Source: Rhyacophila brunnea
Taxonomy: Eukaryota > Arthropoda > Insecta > Trichoptera > Rhyacophilidae
Reading direction: 5' to 3'
Assembly: GCA_022495005.1 (NCBI GenBank)
Contig: JAGYXB010001067.1
Location: 620,001-684,000 of the forward strand
DNA length: 64,000 nucleotides
Below the pieces are notes generated by a model. That model was given only the letters and a program-made list of their open reading frames with translations. It searched no databases and was not told where the DNA came from. Shown in pieces: positions 9,801 through 22,007 of this stretch. A program made the translations under genes and the position numbers. Position 1 is the first letter of the stretch. The number at the start of each line of letters is the position of its first letter.

Positions 9801-12800
9801 GGAACATAAAAATAAGGGCTGTAAGAAGGTGCAATTTTCGGACGTATAAATTAAAGTTTGTCACGTTAATGCAACTGACATAATATAATATTGGTGATAA
9901 TTGAGGACACTAGGGAAGACTGAAGTCAAATAAAGATGTTGATGACCTCGTACGAGATGGAACAATAGTAGTATCGAGTCGGATTTAAAGATTGTTAGTT
10001 TAAAAGTATAGGGAACTTCATTTGCATAAACCTGGACGAAGGTAGATGATTGTGGAGACCAGTACAAACACAGAGCAGTAGCGCCAGGGAAAATAAGGAG
10101 AAAAATAGCTATACTATAGTGTCTAATAGCATTATCATTTACATGCCATATACAATTTGAGTCAGAAATAGTATATTCCAAAAGCCATTTTTATATTAAA
10201 TAATATATCCGAAAAAGCTTCCGACACACACTCTGTTACTTCGTGTAAAGAAAATGTAATAAAGTCACAAGTTTTTTATGCGCATAAGAAACTTAGTTCC
10301 AGTGGCATTATGCCGAGATTGATTTTCAGTATTCAATATTATATTGAGAGGACATATTTTGCGGTCATTCAATATTATCAAGGGAGGGGAGGTATGACGT
10401 TGACAATGGGATGGATCAATGGACGGCGAAAATGAATGTAAATATAAACGGCAATAAAAAATAAAAACATTCAAGTCTTGCTACAAAAATAATATCTCTA
10501 CCTAAGAACCAGTGGATCTTAAGTCCAAAAAAACGCTTTGGGGAAAATGCAATTTAATATTTTGGAAAGCGTTGTAAATGGACTTATTTATAGACGTATT
10601 TATGGTTTTATGAAATTCAGGCTTATGTTGTGAATGTATTTTTTCAGAAGATTTTTAATGATGTACCTACGCATAGTTGATAGATAGAACCAAACGATTG
10701 GAGCGGATCCTTTTTTTAGTTGCTTCGCTCTAGAGTCTGCTCGGCCCGGGTAAAAAGGGATAATATTATGTAAGTATACGGTAGTACGGTTTATTATTCG
10801 TCCTTTACATTAGTATTTCTATTAAATAAATACGTCAGCAAATCGTCTTTAATTATTTGCCTCTTCTTGTCAAAAAAAGTGAAGTTATTTATCATTCGAT
10901 CGTATTTCAAATAATTCCGGAGTTGCAAAGTGTCAAATATAACATTTTCATTGGATTTTAGGACGGAAATTTAATAACAAAAAAAAACATGCGGAGCAGT
11001 GGAGACAAATTTTCGGTGCTACGGCTCCGCTCCTGCTCCGGGTAAAACTCCATTGCTCCATAACATTTTTTTTCAATTTATCAACGAGTCCATCACACCT
11101 TTATAACCGAAAAAACGTATTATATTTCAGGATTTAGTTATATGAAATAAAATCAGTAACTCTCTACTATATATACACATGTCTACGTAAACCTCATATA
11201 TTGAAAAACGTAAAAATATATTTCCTATTTGTCTGAGAATCATTTTGTAGTTAACGCCGTGTACAACTACTACCATACGATTATGTGAATGCATAACAAT
11301 AATACCCATTATATTATCGTCAATATCACTAGCGTCATATAAAACGTAGGTATAGAAATTAAATATTAAAACTTATTAGCAGTACCTATATTTAACGGGG
11401 TAATAATTCCTATGAATAGCGTATACGGGCGTATGAACTAATTTGATTTAGAGGACGAAAAGGTTACGTTTATCCTGTACGCACCTGTAGTTAATATTAG
11501 TTACATATGACCCTGAGATCAGGGCGGGCGCTCGTCAAATTGATTCACGGAATCGTCGCTATCGCAACTTTCACAAAATTAATTATAAAACGGTAAAAGG
11601 TACATTAAAAGCTCAGGGTTTCTAAACCAGTGAGTCTCGTAGCTGATCGCGAGTGGCGCCCATTATGTTTACGAGAGTAGGTACTTACATAGGATAAGCT
11701 ATAAAAGAAACTCAAAAAGAGCATGGTTTTCAAGGTACTTTTGCGTAATGAATATGAATACAATATATATTTTTAAATATGATAATATAAGGATGCTGTA
11801 TATTATATACATCTCCATGAATTATTGACGTCGATGAACCCAATTATTGTTCCGCGTGATTGTGTCTGTTAGTGCACTCTCACCACGTTCAGTTTAGAGA
11901 CAAGCTATTATTATTTACTCGTCGTATTTTCAATTTGTTTTATTTTAAATATATAAATATATTATTACCTAATCTCAGAAAAAACTATTTTTAAAATTGC
12001 AACTGAAAATAATCCAATGAAAAATTATTTAGCCAAAGAAAAGGAAAAACCGTCTTCCATAAAGATCATAGAGGTATTAAATATAAAGATAGGCAAGAAA
12101 TCGGCTTTCTCATACAACTGAATGAAGCAGGCCAATAATAGCGGACAACTTACGAGAAAAAGCGAAGCGATAAAAAAAATGCAGGGCATCACGGAGGATT
12201 TACTTTGGTCATTATAACGTACAAATATAATATAATGTTAACGTGGAAATTTTGCCGCAAATTGATTACCAGCCTGCCTCACCATACTTGCCTGCTTCAC
12301 CAAACTTATTTACTCATATAACCTGCCGCCCCTAGATAAAGATGGAGCCTACATGTATGAAATTGAAGGGAAAAATACGATTGGTCCACCAATTAAGTTA
12401 GCTACAGTGTCACAAATTTATCTATAGAATTGATGAACTGAACAATATTAATATTTGTGGAGTTTACCAACTTAACTTCAAATTATTTAATATTTATTTT
12501 TATTATTTTTTTTTTTTAAATAATTTCAAATTTTATAACAGAACTAACGTATAATAAATAACCATTCTGTTTACAGTTTAATTATTTGGCTTTACTACAA
12601 AAATAACGACGAGAAACTGCGATAAGTTTGGGTTTAGTATGGATTTTCCGGATGGATTTTAAGTATCCATAAATAATGTAAAATTGAATGCAGAAAAGTT
12701 AGTTCATTAGTATGATAGCATCGTGTAATGCGTGTATGATTAAATCAATACAATTTTAAAGCACAGTCAAGCATTCCTATAATTCTACAAACATGATTGA

Positions 12801-13300
12801 AGCTGTGTGTTTAATTAATAGATCTAAATTTATAAATCATTTAATTTGTCTACGGTAAATAAATCTCAAACAGATTCAGAAATACAGTTTGAAATGAGAA
12901 ACGAGAGAGAGACGGAAGGCCTTAAGGCGATGCGACTAAGAAGCCTACTAAAAACACTTGATTGAAGAATCCCTTCAATCATTAATTAGGCCACGTCCAG
13001 TGGACTACGTCCCTGGAGAAATTAAAAATATACGCCAAAGGTCGGAGTTCGGCCCCGTCGGTAAAATATTAATTTCTATACATATTTCTGTCTACTTATG
13101 ATATTGTATTTATAGTTTAATAAAGATTGCCGTAAACCAGTGATTCCCAACCATTTTTTTTACATTTTGTTTTGAAGTTTACACTACATCTTCTATTTCT
13201 CATCTAGATTCTCTAGATTCTGTTGAAAAGTCTACTGACAATGCCGGTATAGGAATGACCAATTCGTAGGTTTTTGTATGCGTCCTGGCGTCTTCCGAAT
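6862..13300. other. Long non-coding stretch with no supportable gene
   Basis: About 6.4 kb of AT-rich DNA. Points seen: a GC-richer patch at 8400-8560; the word gttatccattcggaaaa twice (about 8751 and 8909); a repetitive GGAGC-rich patch at 10990-11060; and lone hAT-like ends CAGGGTTTCTAAACC (from about 11617) and CAGTGATTCCCAACC (13138) whose partners were not found. The reading frames in this interval (60 to 106 codons) carry no motif and start or end without splice-like context. Confidence 0.5.
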
Positions 13301-13306
13301 TGCAGC

Positions 13307-13487
13307 CCGAGAAGCATGCAACTTGTCGATTGCAACAGTAGATGTTATTTTCAAAGTAAAAAGTCGCATTCAACCAATCTGCGGAGCTCCATTTGGTAAC
13401 GTGTGTTTTGTGAATAACGATGACGTCTCATTGACGTATCGGCACGTTGCAGGCAAGACGAGTTTTCATGTAAGAACCGGCTTAGTA
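13307..13487 (+). repeat. R2 repeat copy a
   Basis: About 180 bp related to 56033-56207 (same strand) and to the split minus-strand copy at 46917-47520. Shared words: gagaagcatgcaacttgtcg, aaaaagtcgcattcaaccaa, ggagctccatttgg, gtgttttgtgaataacgatg, and a terminal agaaccggctta. The 70-codon frame here is only the repeat read through and is not called a gene. The ends do not form clear TIRs, so the class is open. Confidence 0.75.
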
Positions 13488-13494
13488 TGAATAA

Positions 13495-13550
13495 TTTATA
13501 TCGAACCTTAACAGCCTACCTCCTCCCCTTGCCGCTATCATCCGAGTGCC
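13495..13550 (-). repeat. R5 element terminus, solo
   Basis: Reads tatcgaaccttaacagccta then cctcctcc, matching the right end of the R5 long-TIR element at 34640-35220 (cttaacagcctacctccacc). Only this end is present, so it is a fragment. Confidence 0.55.
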
Positions 13551-14357
13551 CTTGTGAAGAAAAATCGATGAAATTATTTTGGACTCAATAAAACTTCATT
13601 ATGAAGGTAGAAAGGACGGATCTGTGAGAACATCAAATAATACTGGCTTCATCATGGGGCAGAGATTAAAAAATCGATTAATCAAATCGAAAATAAATGA
13701 TCACAATATGGTAGTTAAATAGCCTAAGTTGATTATTCACACTAAGTGTTGATATACTGAGAATTATTAATGATCCAATACGGGATAATAAAAAAGAAAA
13801 CATAGAGAGGCTGTTGATAATATCGAGTTTCGATTTAAACAGATTCGAAGCGTTTACGTTTTGGTTCATCGAACACAGCCAGGCTCTATAGACTGGCAGC
13901 AAGCCGAGAGTAGATATATATTATAATATATTTAGTGAATCAGTATCCATTACAGTTTTATTGATTTTCAGAGAGAACGTAACGTGGGAATGAAATTCTT
14001 TCTCATACTCATTTGCATAATAAGCGATGAGAAGACCGGAATACCTTTGTGCTAAGCCTTTCAGGCGCAGTGTTCATTCCACGAAAAAAACACAGTATTT
14101 GTAAAAATCGGGGATTATACGAAATGGTATAATGAGTATGCACATCGCTTAACCTTATCACTGCCAGCCAATTTTTACTAGGTGGGCACTTGTAGGTCAG
14201 CTATTTTTGGAATAAAATAAATCCCTTAAAAATATGAAATAGGAACGGAATGATACATATTAGTGAAAACTTACCAAATCAAAATGTTTATCGTGAATAA
14301 TTTACACACTAAAATGATAAATATAAAAAAAAAAATACACAAACCAAGTCGCACATC

Positions 14358-14471
14358 CATTATCTGACGCAAACATCTGTTTTCGAAGCTCAGTATACGG
14401 TTGCTCTGAGCCTTCGTAAGGTGCCATGATTCGCTACCGTAAAGCAGCATCGTCAGAATGCAAGCGTCGAA
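14358..14471 (-). pseudogene. Non-LTR reverse transcriptase C-terminal fragment
   Basis: The minus strand encodes FDACILTMLLYGSESWHLTK followed by AQSNRILSFENRCLRQIM. The LLYGSE-W motif with a downstream FE-RCLR is the conserved tail of endonuclease/reverse-transcriptase proteins of non-LTR retrotransposons. The frame is open but only 38 codons long, with no catalytic FADD-type motif nearby, so it is a fragment left by an old insertion. Confidence 0.8.
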
Positions 14472-14479
14472 TAGGCGAC

Positions 14480-15987
14480 ATTAACGTTACCATACTATTA
14501 TTATGAATAATTATTATCATAAACTATGTTAGTATATGATGAACTAACTGATAAATAAAAATCACGAGTTAATATTTTTTAAATGATCTTATTATTAAAT
14601 TATCTTATTTCGGACAAAGTGCAGTCATAACAACAATATATGCGCGAAAGTTTAAGGCTCTACGATAGGAGCCTATAGTATTTCATGCAATGCGATAGAC
14701 TGACTGAGGTTACGTGACGTAAAGTCCATAAGAAAAAATATCACAATTCCATGACAAAAATAATCGACATTTATTTACTTACTTCAAGACAGATGGCGCG
14801 TTGTTTTTTTTTTTTTAAACCTTTGCAGATTTGTTTGTAATCGGTATAATATATTCCTACACACCTATACAAAATCTGTCATTGGCAAATTATATTATTT
14901 TTATAGAATATAAAATAATCAAGTGATTATACAAATATGTCAATATGCAATTTAAAAATATTTTTCTTAAGAAGGTGGGCTTTAAATAATCGCCTAGTAT
15001 AAAGTCTTTGCCACTGTCATATAGTTAATATAGTATATATACAATTTTTGTACGTGCTTATAAGTATATCAAGTCGTACGTATTAAATTAATGTTCTAAT
15101 TGAATCTAATAAAATTAGAACATTACTGTCTGCAATGATATACGGTCACGGTGAACTGTGCTACGGGGTAATGTAATACGTACAATTTACATGTATCACT
15201 AAATTATGGTTTGCAGTGTTGACGTTCTATCGTAATTTATCATCAATCATATTATCAGTAGTAGGGGTGACAATCAAGGGTTAAGTAGTACCTACCCCGC
15301 AATTCAAAGTTCAATGTAGGTTCAAGTAAATAACATAATATACTGAAACTAAACACAATGATAAAAAGTATATAATGAAAATTGTAGAAAATAACATTTC
15401 TTGTAAAACAATATGGCATGGAAAGAGTTAGGATGTGCCTAGAACTGACAGGCAATAAAATTGGGAATAAAACTAATGATATTTCCAAATGAATTTAATT
15501 TGTTGACGGCAACGAGAGGATGCTGTAATTAAATAAAGCTATATTTTTAATAGCAACAATTATTGTGTCATTAAAATATTAATTATTAATAATTAATTGT
15601 TGCAAAAGATTATTTGGATTCTAGTTATAGTAAACGGAAGTATTAATTTTACAAACTTCTTATTAAAAGGAAATAGGTGTAAATATAAACTGTTAAGAAA
15701 TATTAATTATAATAGTCTAATTTATTTACGGACGATTAATATTATAACAATTATTTCAGAGTCTATACCAGTGGTGGCGAATCTATAGCACGCGATTTTT
15801 TTTTTGAAAAGAAAAAAAATACGCATATACTCAATAATAATAAATGACGGATCGCCTTGTATAAAAAATAGCAGGCAAATCTTTTCAAGAATAAGCATTA
15901 CGTTTAATGTAAATATATAATTGTATAGGTCGGTCCTCCACCCCTTGTCGGGGGCCATGGATGTAATACAGAGTCTATGTAAAGTTA
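14480..15987. other. Non-coding stretch, no gene seen
   Basis: AT-rich, with no supportable reading frame. A lone hAT-like end CAGTGGTGGCGAATC begins at 15769, followed by a T run; no matching right end was found. A GC-rich patch tccaccccttgtcgggggcc lies at about 15936-15955. Confidence 0.5.
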
Positions 15988-15995
15988 GTGTAAGG

Positions 15996-16825
15996 CAGTG
16001 GTTTCCAAACTTTACGTTACTACGCATCCCTTTTAAAACAATCTAATCTTGGCGCCTCCCCCCTTTATTTCATTAAATACATTTTTACACTAAAGTGCTT
16101 TTTTCTACTAAACGGGCTCGATATATGGATTTCGTTGCATCTTATGCAGAAAATTCCGTTTCGCATAAATTTAATATGATGTTAGCAGTACCGACTTGCA
16201 TTACTTTTCTTGACAAAGTATTATTTATTATCTTCAGTTCGATTCTACCAAAATTGAACAAAAGTTTTTGTTTCCATTTAGCCATTTTTATTAGTCAGGA
16301 AATACCTACATTATAACAAATAATTATAAAATAAAATTCTACATGTGAATAAATTATCATCAAATTTATTTTATTTTTACAAATAATGAACAAATTATTT
16401 TTTTATTTTTACACATAATGAACATAACAAATTACAAATTCATATCACACACACACACCACACAATCACATCAAAATATATCAAACAGACACAATATATA
16501 TTATAAAATGTTAATATTCTGTAACCGAAACAGCGCCGCAGGCAATTTTATTTACTAATATAATGAATTTGTGGTGTGTTTATTTCACTTAACTGGTCGA
16601 CCTGCCCCCAGCCGGAGCCCTGTCAGCCCCCCTCTTGTGGGGGCCATGCGCAATAGTATAGAAATGAGGTATACTAAAATTAGTCTCCATATCTTCAGAC
16701 AGGTTTGCAAACAACTTGTTATATGACTATATAGTTTATAACAAGCGGCCGTTTTATAAACTATGCACTTGCAAACTATAAACCTGGGTCTACATTATTG
16801 GCGCCCCCTAGTTTGGAAATCGCTG
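15996..16825 (+). mobile_element. hAT-like element, 830 bp
   Basis: Starts CAGTGGTTTCCAAACTTTAC and ends (inverted) CAGCGATTTCCAAACTAGGG. It is flanked by a near-perfect 8-bp duplication, gtgtaagg (15988-15995) and gtgtaaag (16826-16833). CAGNG ends with an 8-bp TSD are hAT hallmarks. No transposase remains. An interior motif agcgccgcaggc matches, inverted, gcctgcggcgct inside the hAT at 44800-45644, so the two are related. The 73-codon frame at 16095 is probably chance. Confidence 0.88.
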
Positions 16826-16833
16826 GTGTAAAG

Positions 16834-17727
16834 TTAGCAAAATACAAATTTTCCGGAAGATATCTAGTTACTAAGTTAATTGCTTTACTCTGTAAAACAG
16901 ACAAAAGTGATCATAGTTAATACTCGCAAGTGTGACGCGTACTTTTTTCGTGACGTCAAAACTGCGAGAGTGGTAAACTAGGCAACATGCTACAGCATGA
17001 GGGAGTAATTTATCACTCTGCAGAATGGTTTAAGTACATTTACAAAATAATTTCCAAGGCAGAGACAAAAGTTTCGTCGCCGACAAAAAGTTGCGGAGTC
17101 TGTCTCGTTAGGGGGCCGGGGGCGAAGTCTCTCGGCGCGCCTGTCGCATAGTTACCGTAACAAACCCCACCCCCATAAACTGTTAAAAACATCCGAATTA
17201 TACTTGAGAATTCAATTAAGATTGCCAACTAGGATAATCAGGGAACGAAAGTCAATGCTAATAGACGTGATTGAAGTTAAAAAGGTAAACAGCATGCTTT
17301 CACACTTTGTAATACGGTTAGGCAAAAGTTTGCGAATGTATTAAAGCTCGTGAAAGCTCGGTTTGTGAATATTACGCATAACAGGAAAAACATGTGCTAA
17401 TATAACAGGTATTAAATATTATGAAATAAGTTTTTGTTACAAATAATTATTTTTTCGTTGGGATAACGGTTTTGAAGACAAGAAGGATTAGTTATATAGT
17501 AAAGTGCTTTTGTACGACATTTTGATCACAAAAATATTTTTTTTATTCAATTTTGAGAATGTAATTTTCTTAATTGAGGTTTTTTCAAACTACTATAAGC
17601 TCAATAAAGAATATTAAATTCTAAAATCTTGAGAATTATTATTCGATGAATAAAAAAATTAGTTAATGAAATTATTAGCAAGTACCTACGTCCTACAAGT
17701 ACGTAAAACTAACATTTTGAGAGATAC
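16834..17727. other. Non-coding stretch with a short inverted repeat
   Basis: No gene seen. A short inverted pair, tactcgcaagtgtgacg (from 16920) against tgacgtcaaaactgcgag, surrounds gcgtacttttttcg. A GC-rich patch with ggggccgggggcgaagtc lies at about 17100-17150. Confidence 0.45.
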
Positions 17728-17732
17728 TGACG

Positions 17733-18760
17733 CACAGTAGGAGAAAAGCCCAAAATCGTGGCCAAAACCTGAAATCACCTCTGATTTGAATACAAATTGG
17801 CATACAGAGGCTTTGAAGGTCGCTGATTACGAATCCGAAAGCCAAATTATCTTAAACAAAATGGCCGATCCAATATGGCGGACATGGATGTTAAAAGGTG
17901 CCAGATCTTGACAAAAATTGGTATATACGGGTTTTCAAGGTCGCTGATTACGAATCCGAAATCTAAATGATCGTAAACAAAATGGCCGATCCAATATGGC
18001 GGACATGGATGCTAAAAAGGTACCAGATCTTGACAAAAATTGGTATATACGGGTTTTTAAGATCGCTGATTACGAATCCGAAATCTAAACTATTGTAAAC
18101 AAAATGGCCGATCCAAAATGGCGGACATGGATGTTAAAAAAGTGTCAGATCATGACAGAAATTGGTATATGCGGGTGTTGAAGGTCACTGATTACGCATT
18201 CAAAAGCTAAATTATAGTAAACAAAATGGCCAACAAGCCCAAAACGCACCTATTCCGCAGCTAACTTTTGTAAATTTCGCAAGTTTATACAATAAACTAA
18301 AGGCCTAGACTATGCCCTTTGCAAAATGTGACAAAATATATAACTTTTCGAATAGTTGAAAATGCAAGTTTTCAAAATTATTCAATTTTATTTATGCAGA
18401 TATTTATACGACATTTTAATAATTTATACATTAATTTTAGACTCAACCAATGTAAAAATATTTTCTACATATCTTCAGAAGTCGTATTCAAGTCGCAGAA
18501 TTGAAATTGAACACTTAACTTGAAATTTATGGGTATTCAAAGTCACCGTCATTTTCATCTGTTTAGCACGCGACGCGTACACTCTCCGCGAAGGCTAACT
18601 TCCAACTGTCGCTGCGACGAAAGTATACGGTTAAAACGCTTCCCCTTTCACAATAAAATGCAGTCATTACTCCTCTACCTGACTGACTACTCAAGTATCC
18701 CCATTTCGAAAATTCATTTCTGGGGTTTTGGCCACGTTTTTGGGCTTTTCTCCTACTGTG
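17733..18760 (+). mobile_element. TIR element with CACAGTAGG ends and 5-bp TSD, Transib-like
   Basis: Inverted ends of 37 bp starting CACAGTAGGAGAAAAGCCCA, one mismatch between left (17733-17769) and right (18724-18760). A perfect 5-bp duplication TGACG flanks it (17728-17732 and 18761-18765). A CAC-type terminal heptamer with a 5-bp GC-rich TSD is the Transib pattern, the superfamily from which RAG1 derives; CACAGTA is one base from the RSS heptamer CACAGTG. No transposase is left, so the assignment rests on ends and TSD only. A 122-bp tandem array fills the left half. Confidence 0.8.
17760..18232 (+). repeat. 122-bp tandem array, about 3.9 units
   Basis: The word cgctgattacgaatccgaaa recurs at 17821, 17942 and 18064, and as cactgattacgcattcaaaa at 18186, giving periods of 121, 122 and 122. 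Each unit carries aaaatggccgatccaatatg and gcggacatgg. The first and last units are the most diverged, as expected at array edges. The array sits inside the CACAGTAGG element and may represent amplified internal sites. Confidence 0.9.
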
Positions 18761-18904
18761 TGACGTCAGCTAAGAGTCAAGGTAAGTTGGTAGTACCACT
18801 AATTAGTAATTAGTACGTTGATTCATATCACAAAAGCCGATTGCCACTGTTAACGCAATTTTGGAAGCTTGAAGAAGTTGATTTCGTCATAATTAGGAAA
18901 GACA

Positions 18905-18975
18905 GGGGTAGCTCGATTAGCAAATCATATAGCCGGATGGATGCGGTTTCGAGTCCCGCTCGGCGTCGTTTCATT
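18905..18975 (+). repeat. tRNA-like SINE head
   Basis: Contains an A-box-like ggtagctcgattagc and a B-box-like ggtttcgagtccc at the expected spacing, ending cgctcggcg. The acceptor arm does not pair, so it is a tRNA-derived repeat head rather than a tRNA gene. The downstream body shows no match to the SINE at 1560. Confidence 0.55.
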
Positions 18976-20510
18976 TTTCTCCAGTAGGTATGTATTTGAG
19001 ATATTTTCAAAATAAGTATTTTGAACGATGTTAAAGCATCACCAAAATAATAATAATTTGTAAACCGAGCAACTGACCAACAATAATAATACATTTAGAA
19101 TGTTAAAACCTTAAAAGTTCTGGACCACAAACACATCTTCAGAATGATTTATCATTTTTAACTGTGAATGGATCGTCCTGAAGATAAGATTGTAACTAGA
19201 AACAGGACTTCATATCAGTAGCGTTTACTCATATATTGTAGAATTATTACTACGCAAACACCCGATAGATAAATGAAATTATAAAATACACAATATTAAC
19301 TTGTGTTCAATTTAGCCTGATTATGGGTATTTATTGAATTATAGCGAAATATATTAAATAGTGTATATAATTCAGACACTTTTGAATTATAGTTCAGTAT
19401 AAAATAAGTAGGTAAGCACGTAAAATGAAACAAGAAAAGAATACAAGAATTATTCTGTAAATATGGAATTTTATAGTAGGTATTTCGGATTCAAATTCAC
19501 TCTTCGATAACAACCTCTATCTTCATGAGCAGTTCCTATTGTACTCATGATTCTCCTCCAGTTAAGAAGACGATGGTTGAAATCCTATCGCATTGTTGAT
19601 TCCACCAGTACAGCGTCCGAACGTTCTTCCTCTTTTACCATTTACGCTAATAATCATAACCAGTCTTCCGATCTATCTACCAACCACCACCACCATCAAT
19701 CGCATGGCCAAATAATTACTAAAGAGTTCGTCTGAAACTGGCGACGGGGGTTGTCTTTTACATTTAGTGAAAATACACGGTGACATATAAATTAAATTAT
19801 ATATAAATCATGAGGAAGAAAGATGCCATCAAGCGAAAGCAATAAATACTCGACGTAAAAAAATACGAAAAATAAAACTGACTACATGAATATTCAATTG
19901 GCCAAAACCCTTTGACCGTTATGTCAAAAAAATATATCTAAAACACTTTGGCAATAAATCATCAAATATCGTCCTTGTTGAAAGCTTCCAAGGTAGAGAA
20001 AAATATATTACTTATATCGTAGCAACTTACTGCTAAAACGTACAAGCCATTCACCTGGGCTAATATCAATTCCTTTATTCGAACCATCAAAGACCCCATC
20101 CCGGTTTGCCTTTTTTAAAGATTTATTTTTAAAAAAATCCACGAGGATTCCACGGCGAATCTAGCTCTGATCGAATTTCTTATTTCGTACGTTTTTTCTT
20201 TCGCGTTCAAAGTTTTGGAGAAAAATGTTGGCATTTAATCGAAATGCTCTACGTAGGTACCTATACATTATTGAACAATAATTAAGTTGTAATCTTTTGA
20301 TCGGTACAATGATATTGGTTGTGAATTTCAGAGATATTTTATATCTATATGTATTTATAATATATAATATTTATACTATGTGTGCGACCGTAAAATTTTT
20401 ATTACCTGTCTTAAACGATGTATCGATTAATTACATAAATCCATGTTTTAAAATTAGAATATTTAAATTCTACTTTATTAAAATTTTGTACTACGTATTT
20501 CTCTACATAT
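18976..20510. other. Non-coding stretch, no gene seen
   Basis: AT-rich. The 62-codon frame at 19547-19735 contains a Ser/Asn/His-rich run (THHHHQS-like) and ends in TGA, but has no flanking splice signals strong enough to call an exon. Confidence 0.45.
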
Positions 20511-20732
20511 TCACGGTTTTTTGGGACCAGCAGGTCTATTCTTAACGGTTATCACGTTTCCGTTATTCTCATTGTTCCAAATTAACACGGAAGGTATTCT
20601 ATACACTAAACGGTTAACAGCGGCTATTTCTAATTCATAACACGGCGAAAAATTAGGTTGGTAGACATGTCGGTCAAATTCGGATATGTTCGTGCTGCCG
20701 AACTCAAGCGGATAAGACCGAACAAGCGCCAT
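20511..20732 (-). CDS. Unrecognised 73-codon ORF
   Basis: An ATG-started frame (MALVRSYPLEFGSTNISEFD...) to a TAA, of balanced composition (YELEIAAVNRLVYRIPSVLI, then a basic proline-rich end RPAGPKKP). This is less AT-biased than the chance frames nearby. No domain is recognised, and it has no signal peptide or membrane segment. Just upstream of the ATG is agatggcgcttg. It could be a small gene, an exon of a minus-strand gene, or chance; the evidence is weak. Confidence 0.3.
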   Translation of the reverse strand: MALVRSYPLEFGSTNISEFDRHVYQPNFSPCYELEIAAVNRLVYRIPSVLIWNNENNGNVITVKNRPAGPKKP

Positions 20733-21311
20733 CTAGTCGGTAATGAGCTGAACACAAGAATTTTGTATTGATACGTCAGACATATCAACAATTTTATTAG
20801 TCATGTCATTGAGATTGCAGAAAAACAGTCGGATCTTGTGTCTCAATTCTCAATATGTAAAATTGGCGTACTCTGTCTCGTTAAGATAGCACGGTCAAGA
20901 GAGGGGCTATTAAAAGATATCACCTTTCGACAGTTCAGATGGTTAACTTTTTTACATAATTAACCGCAGAATACGTAAAGTTAATAAATGTGATATATTT
21001 ATTAGCTCTTTTTTAATGTTAAGTGATATGTTAGAAAACGCCTGCTGCGTTTCAACAGTGACTTTAATCATTGCTGTCTCCGCATAATGGCAAATGCACA
21101 CTGACACAGAATACAGTTCCAGTTTATATAACAAATTAATGATACAATAAAATAACGTAAAGGAGGAAATTCAAAATATTTGGAAAAACTAATCATAATA
21201 TACATTAATTAGATTCTCATAACTAATTTAGAAAGTGATTAAAATTACATTGCTTATGAAATAATTGAACTAGGTAAACCGTTGTAAACGCAATAAAATT
21301 AGCATGTTTGA

Positions 21312-22007
21312 TTAACGGCCCACATGGCCGACGTAGGTCAAAAGAGAGGTTTTATGGTATTTTCAGAGCATAACCCTGGATATTCCTTAAATTTTGTAGA
21401 TAATCTATTTATAAAATTTTGAAGCCTTATTATCTATATTTATTTTAAACATTTGATGACTGCATACAGTATTTTTATTACATAAAATAGTATTCTTTTA
21501 AACCTCTCTATCTAATGTTGTAGAATATAGTCATATTTCAGTACATCCATGTGCAGTGGTGTAAAGATTTTTTACATTTATTAATTTTTAAACTTATAAA
21601 ACCATTTGTAAAATTTCTGTTGACATTATGTAGTGAAATATTTACGATACAAAATTAGGCATTTTATTATTCAAAAAATGGGCAAGATTAACACATTTGA
21701 AGATAATTCTAAAGATACTAATTATAAGCTATATCTTTGACCATTCAAGTGTGATAAACATCCGACGAATAATGACTGTATTATAATAATTATTAAACTA
21801 AGAATAAGGTAGTATTTTTTTGAAATACGCCATTTCTTTTGGCATTTCCCAGTGGTTAAGCTACAACATACGGCCGTAGCCATATGTAAATAGATAGTAC
21901 CCATATATAAATAGATTATCTACAACGTTTAAGGAATGTCCAGGATCATGCTTTGAAAATACCATAAAAGCTCCATTTTGACATATGCGGCGCACGCCCT
22001 CCCTTAA
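21312..22007 (+). mobile_element. R1 TTAA element copy B, 696 bp
   Basis: Flanked by TTAA at 21312-21315 and 22004-22007. The left TIR starts CGGCCCACATGGCCGACG and the inverted right end GGGAGGGCGTGCGCCGCAT. Both contain the family words ggacattcc/ggatattcc and gtagataatc. It lacks the extra internal segment of copy A near 4228-4365 and has no Helitron, so it displays the intact Helitron target gtagataatctattt. It has no ORF. Confidence 0.85.

Noticed and set aside
13278..13490. 70-codon frame at 13.3 kb
   Set aside because: The DNA is the R2 dispersed repeat; the other two copies do not keep the frame open.
17760..18232. CRISPR-like array
   Set aside because: Units are directly adjacent and similar over the full 122 bp with no unique spacers, and the DNA is eukaryotic.
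18520..18813. 97-codon frame at 18.5 kb
   Set aside because: It runs through the right TIR and TSD of the CACAGTAGG element into flanking DNA, so it cannot be a conserved gene.
20700..20735. CTCF-like insulator site (gcgccatctagtcgg)
   Set aside because: One site resembling a degenerate motif is not enough; similar words occur elsewhere by chance.
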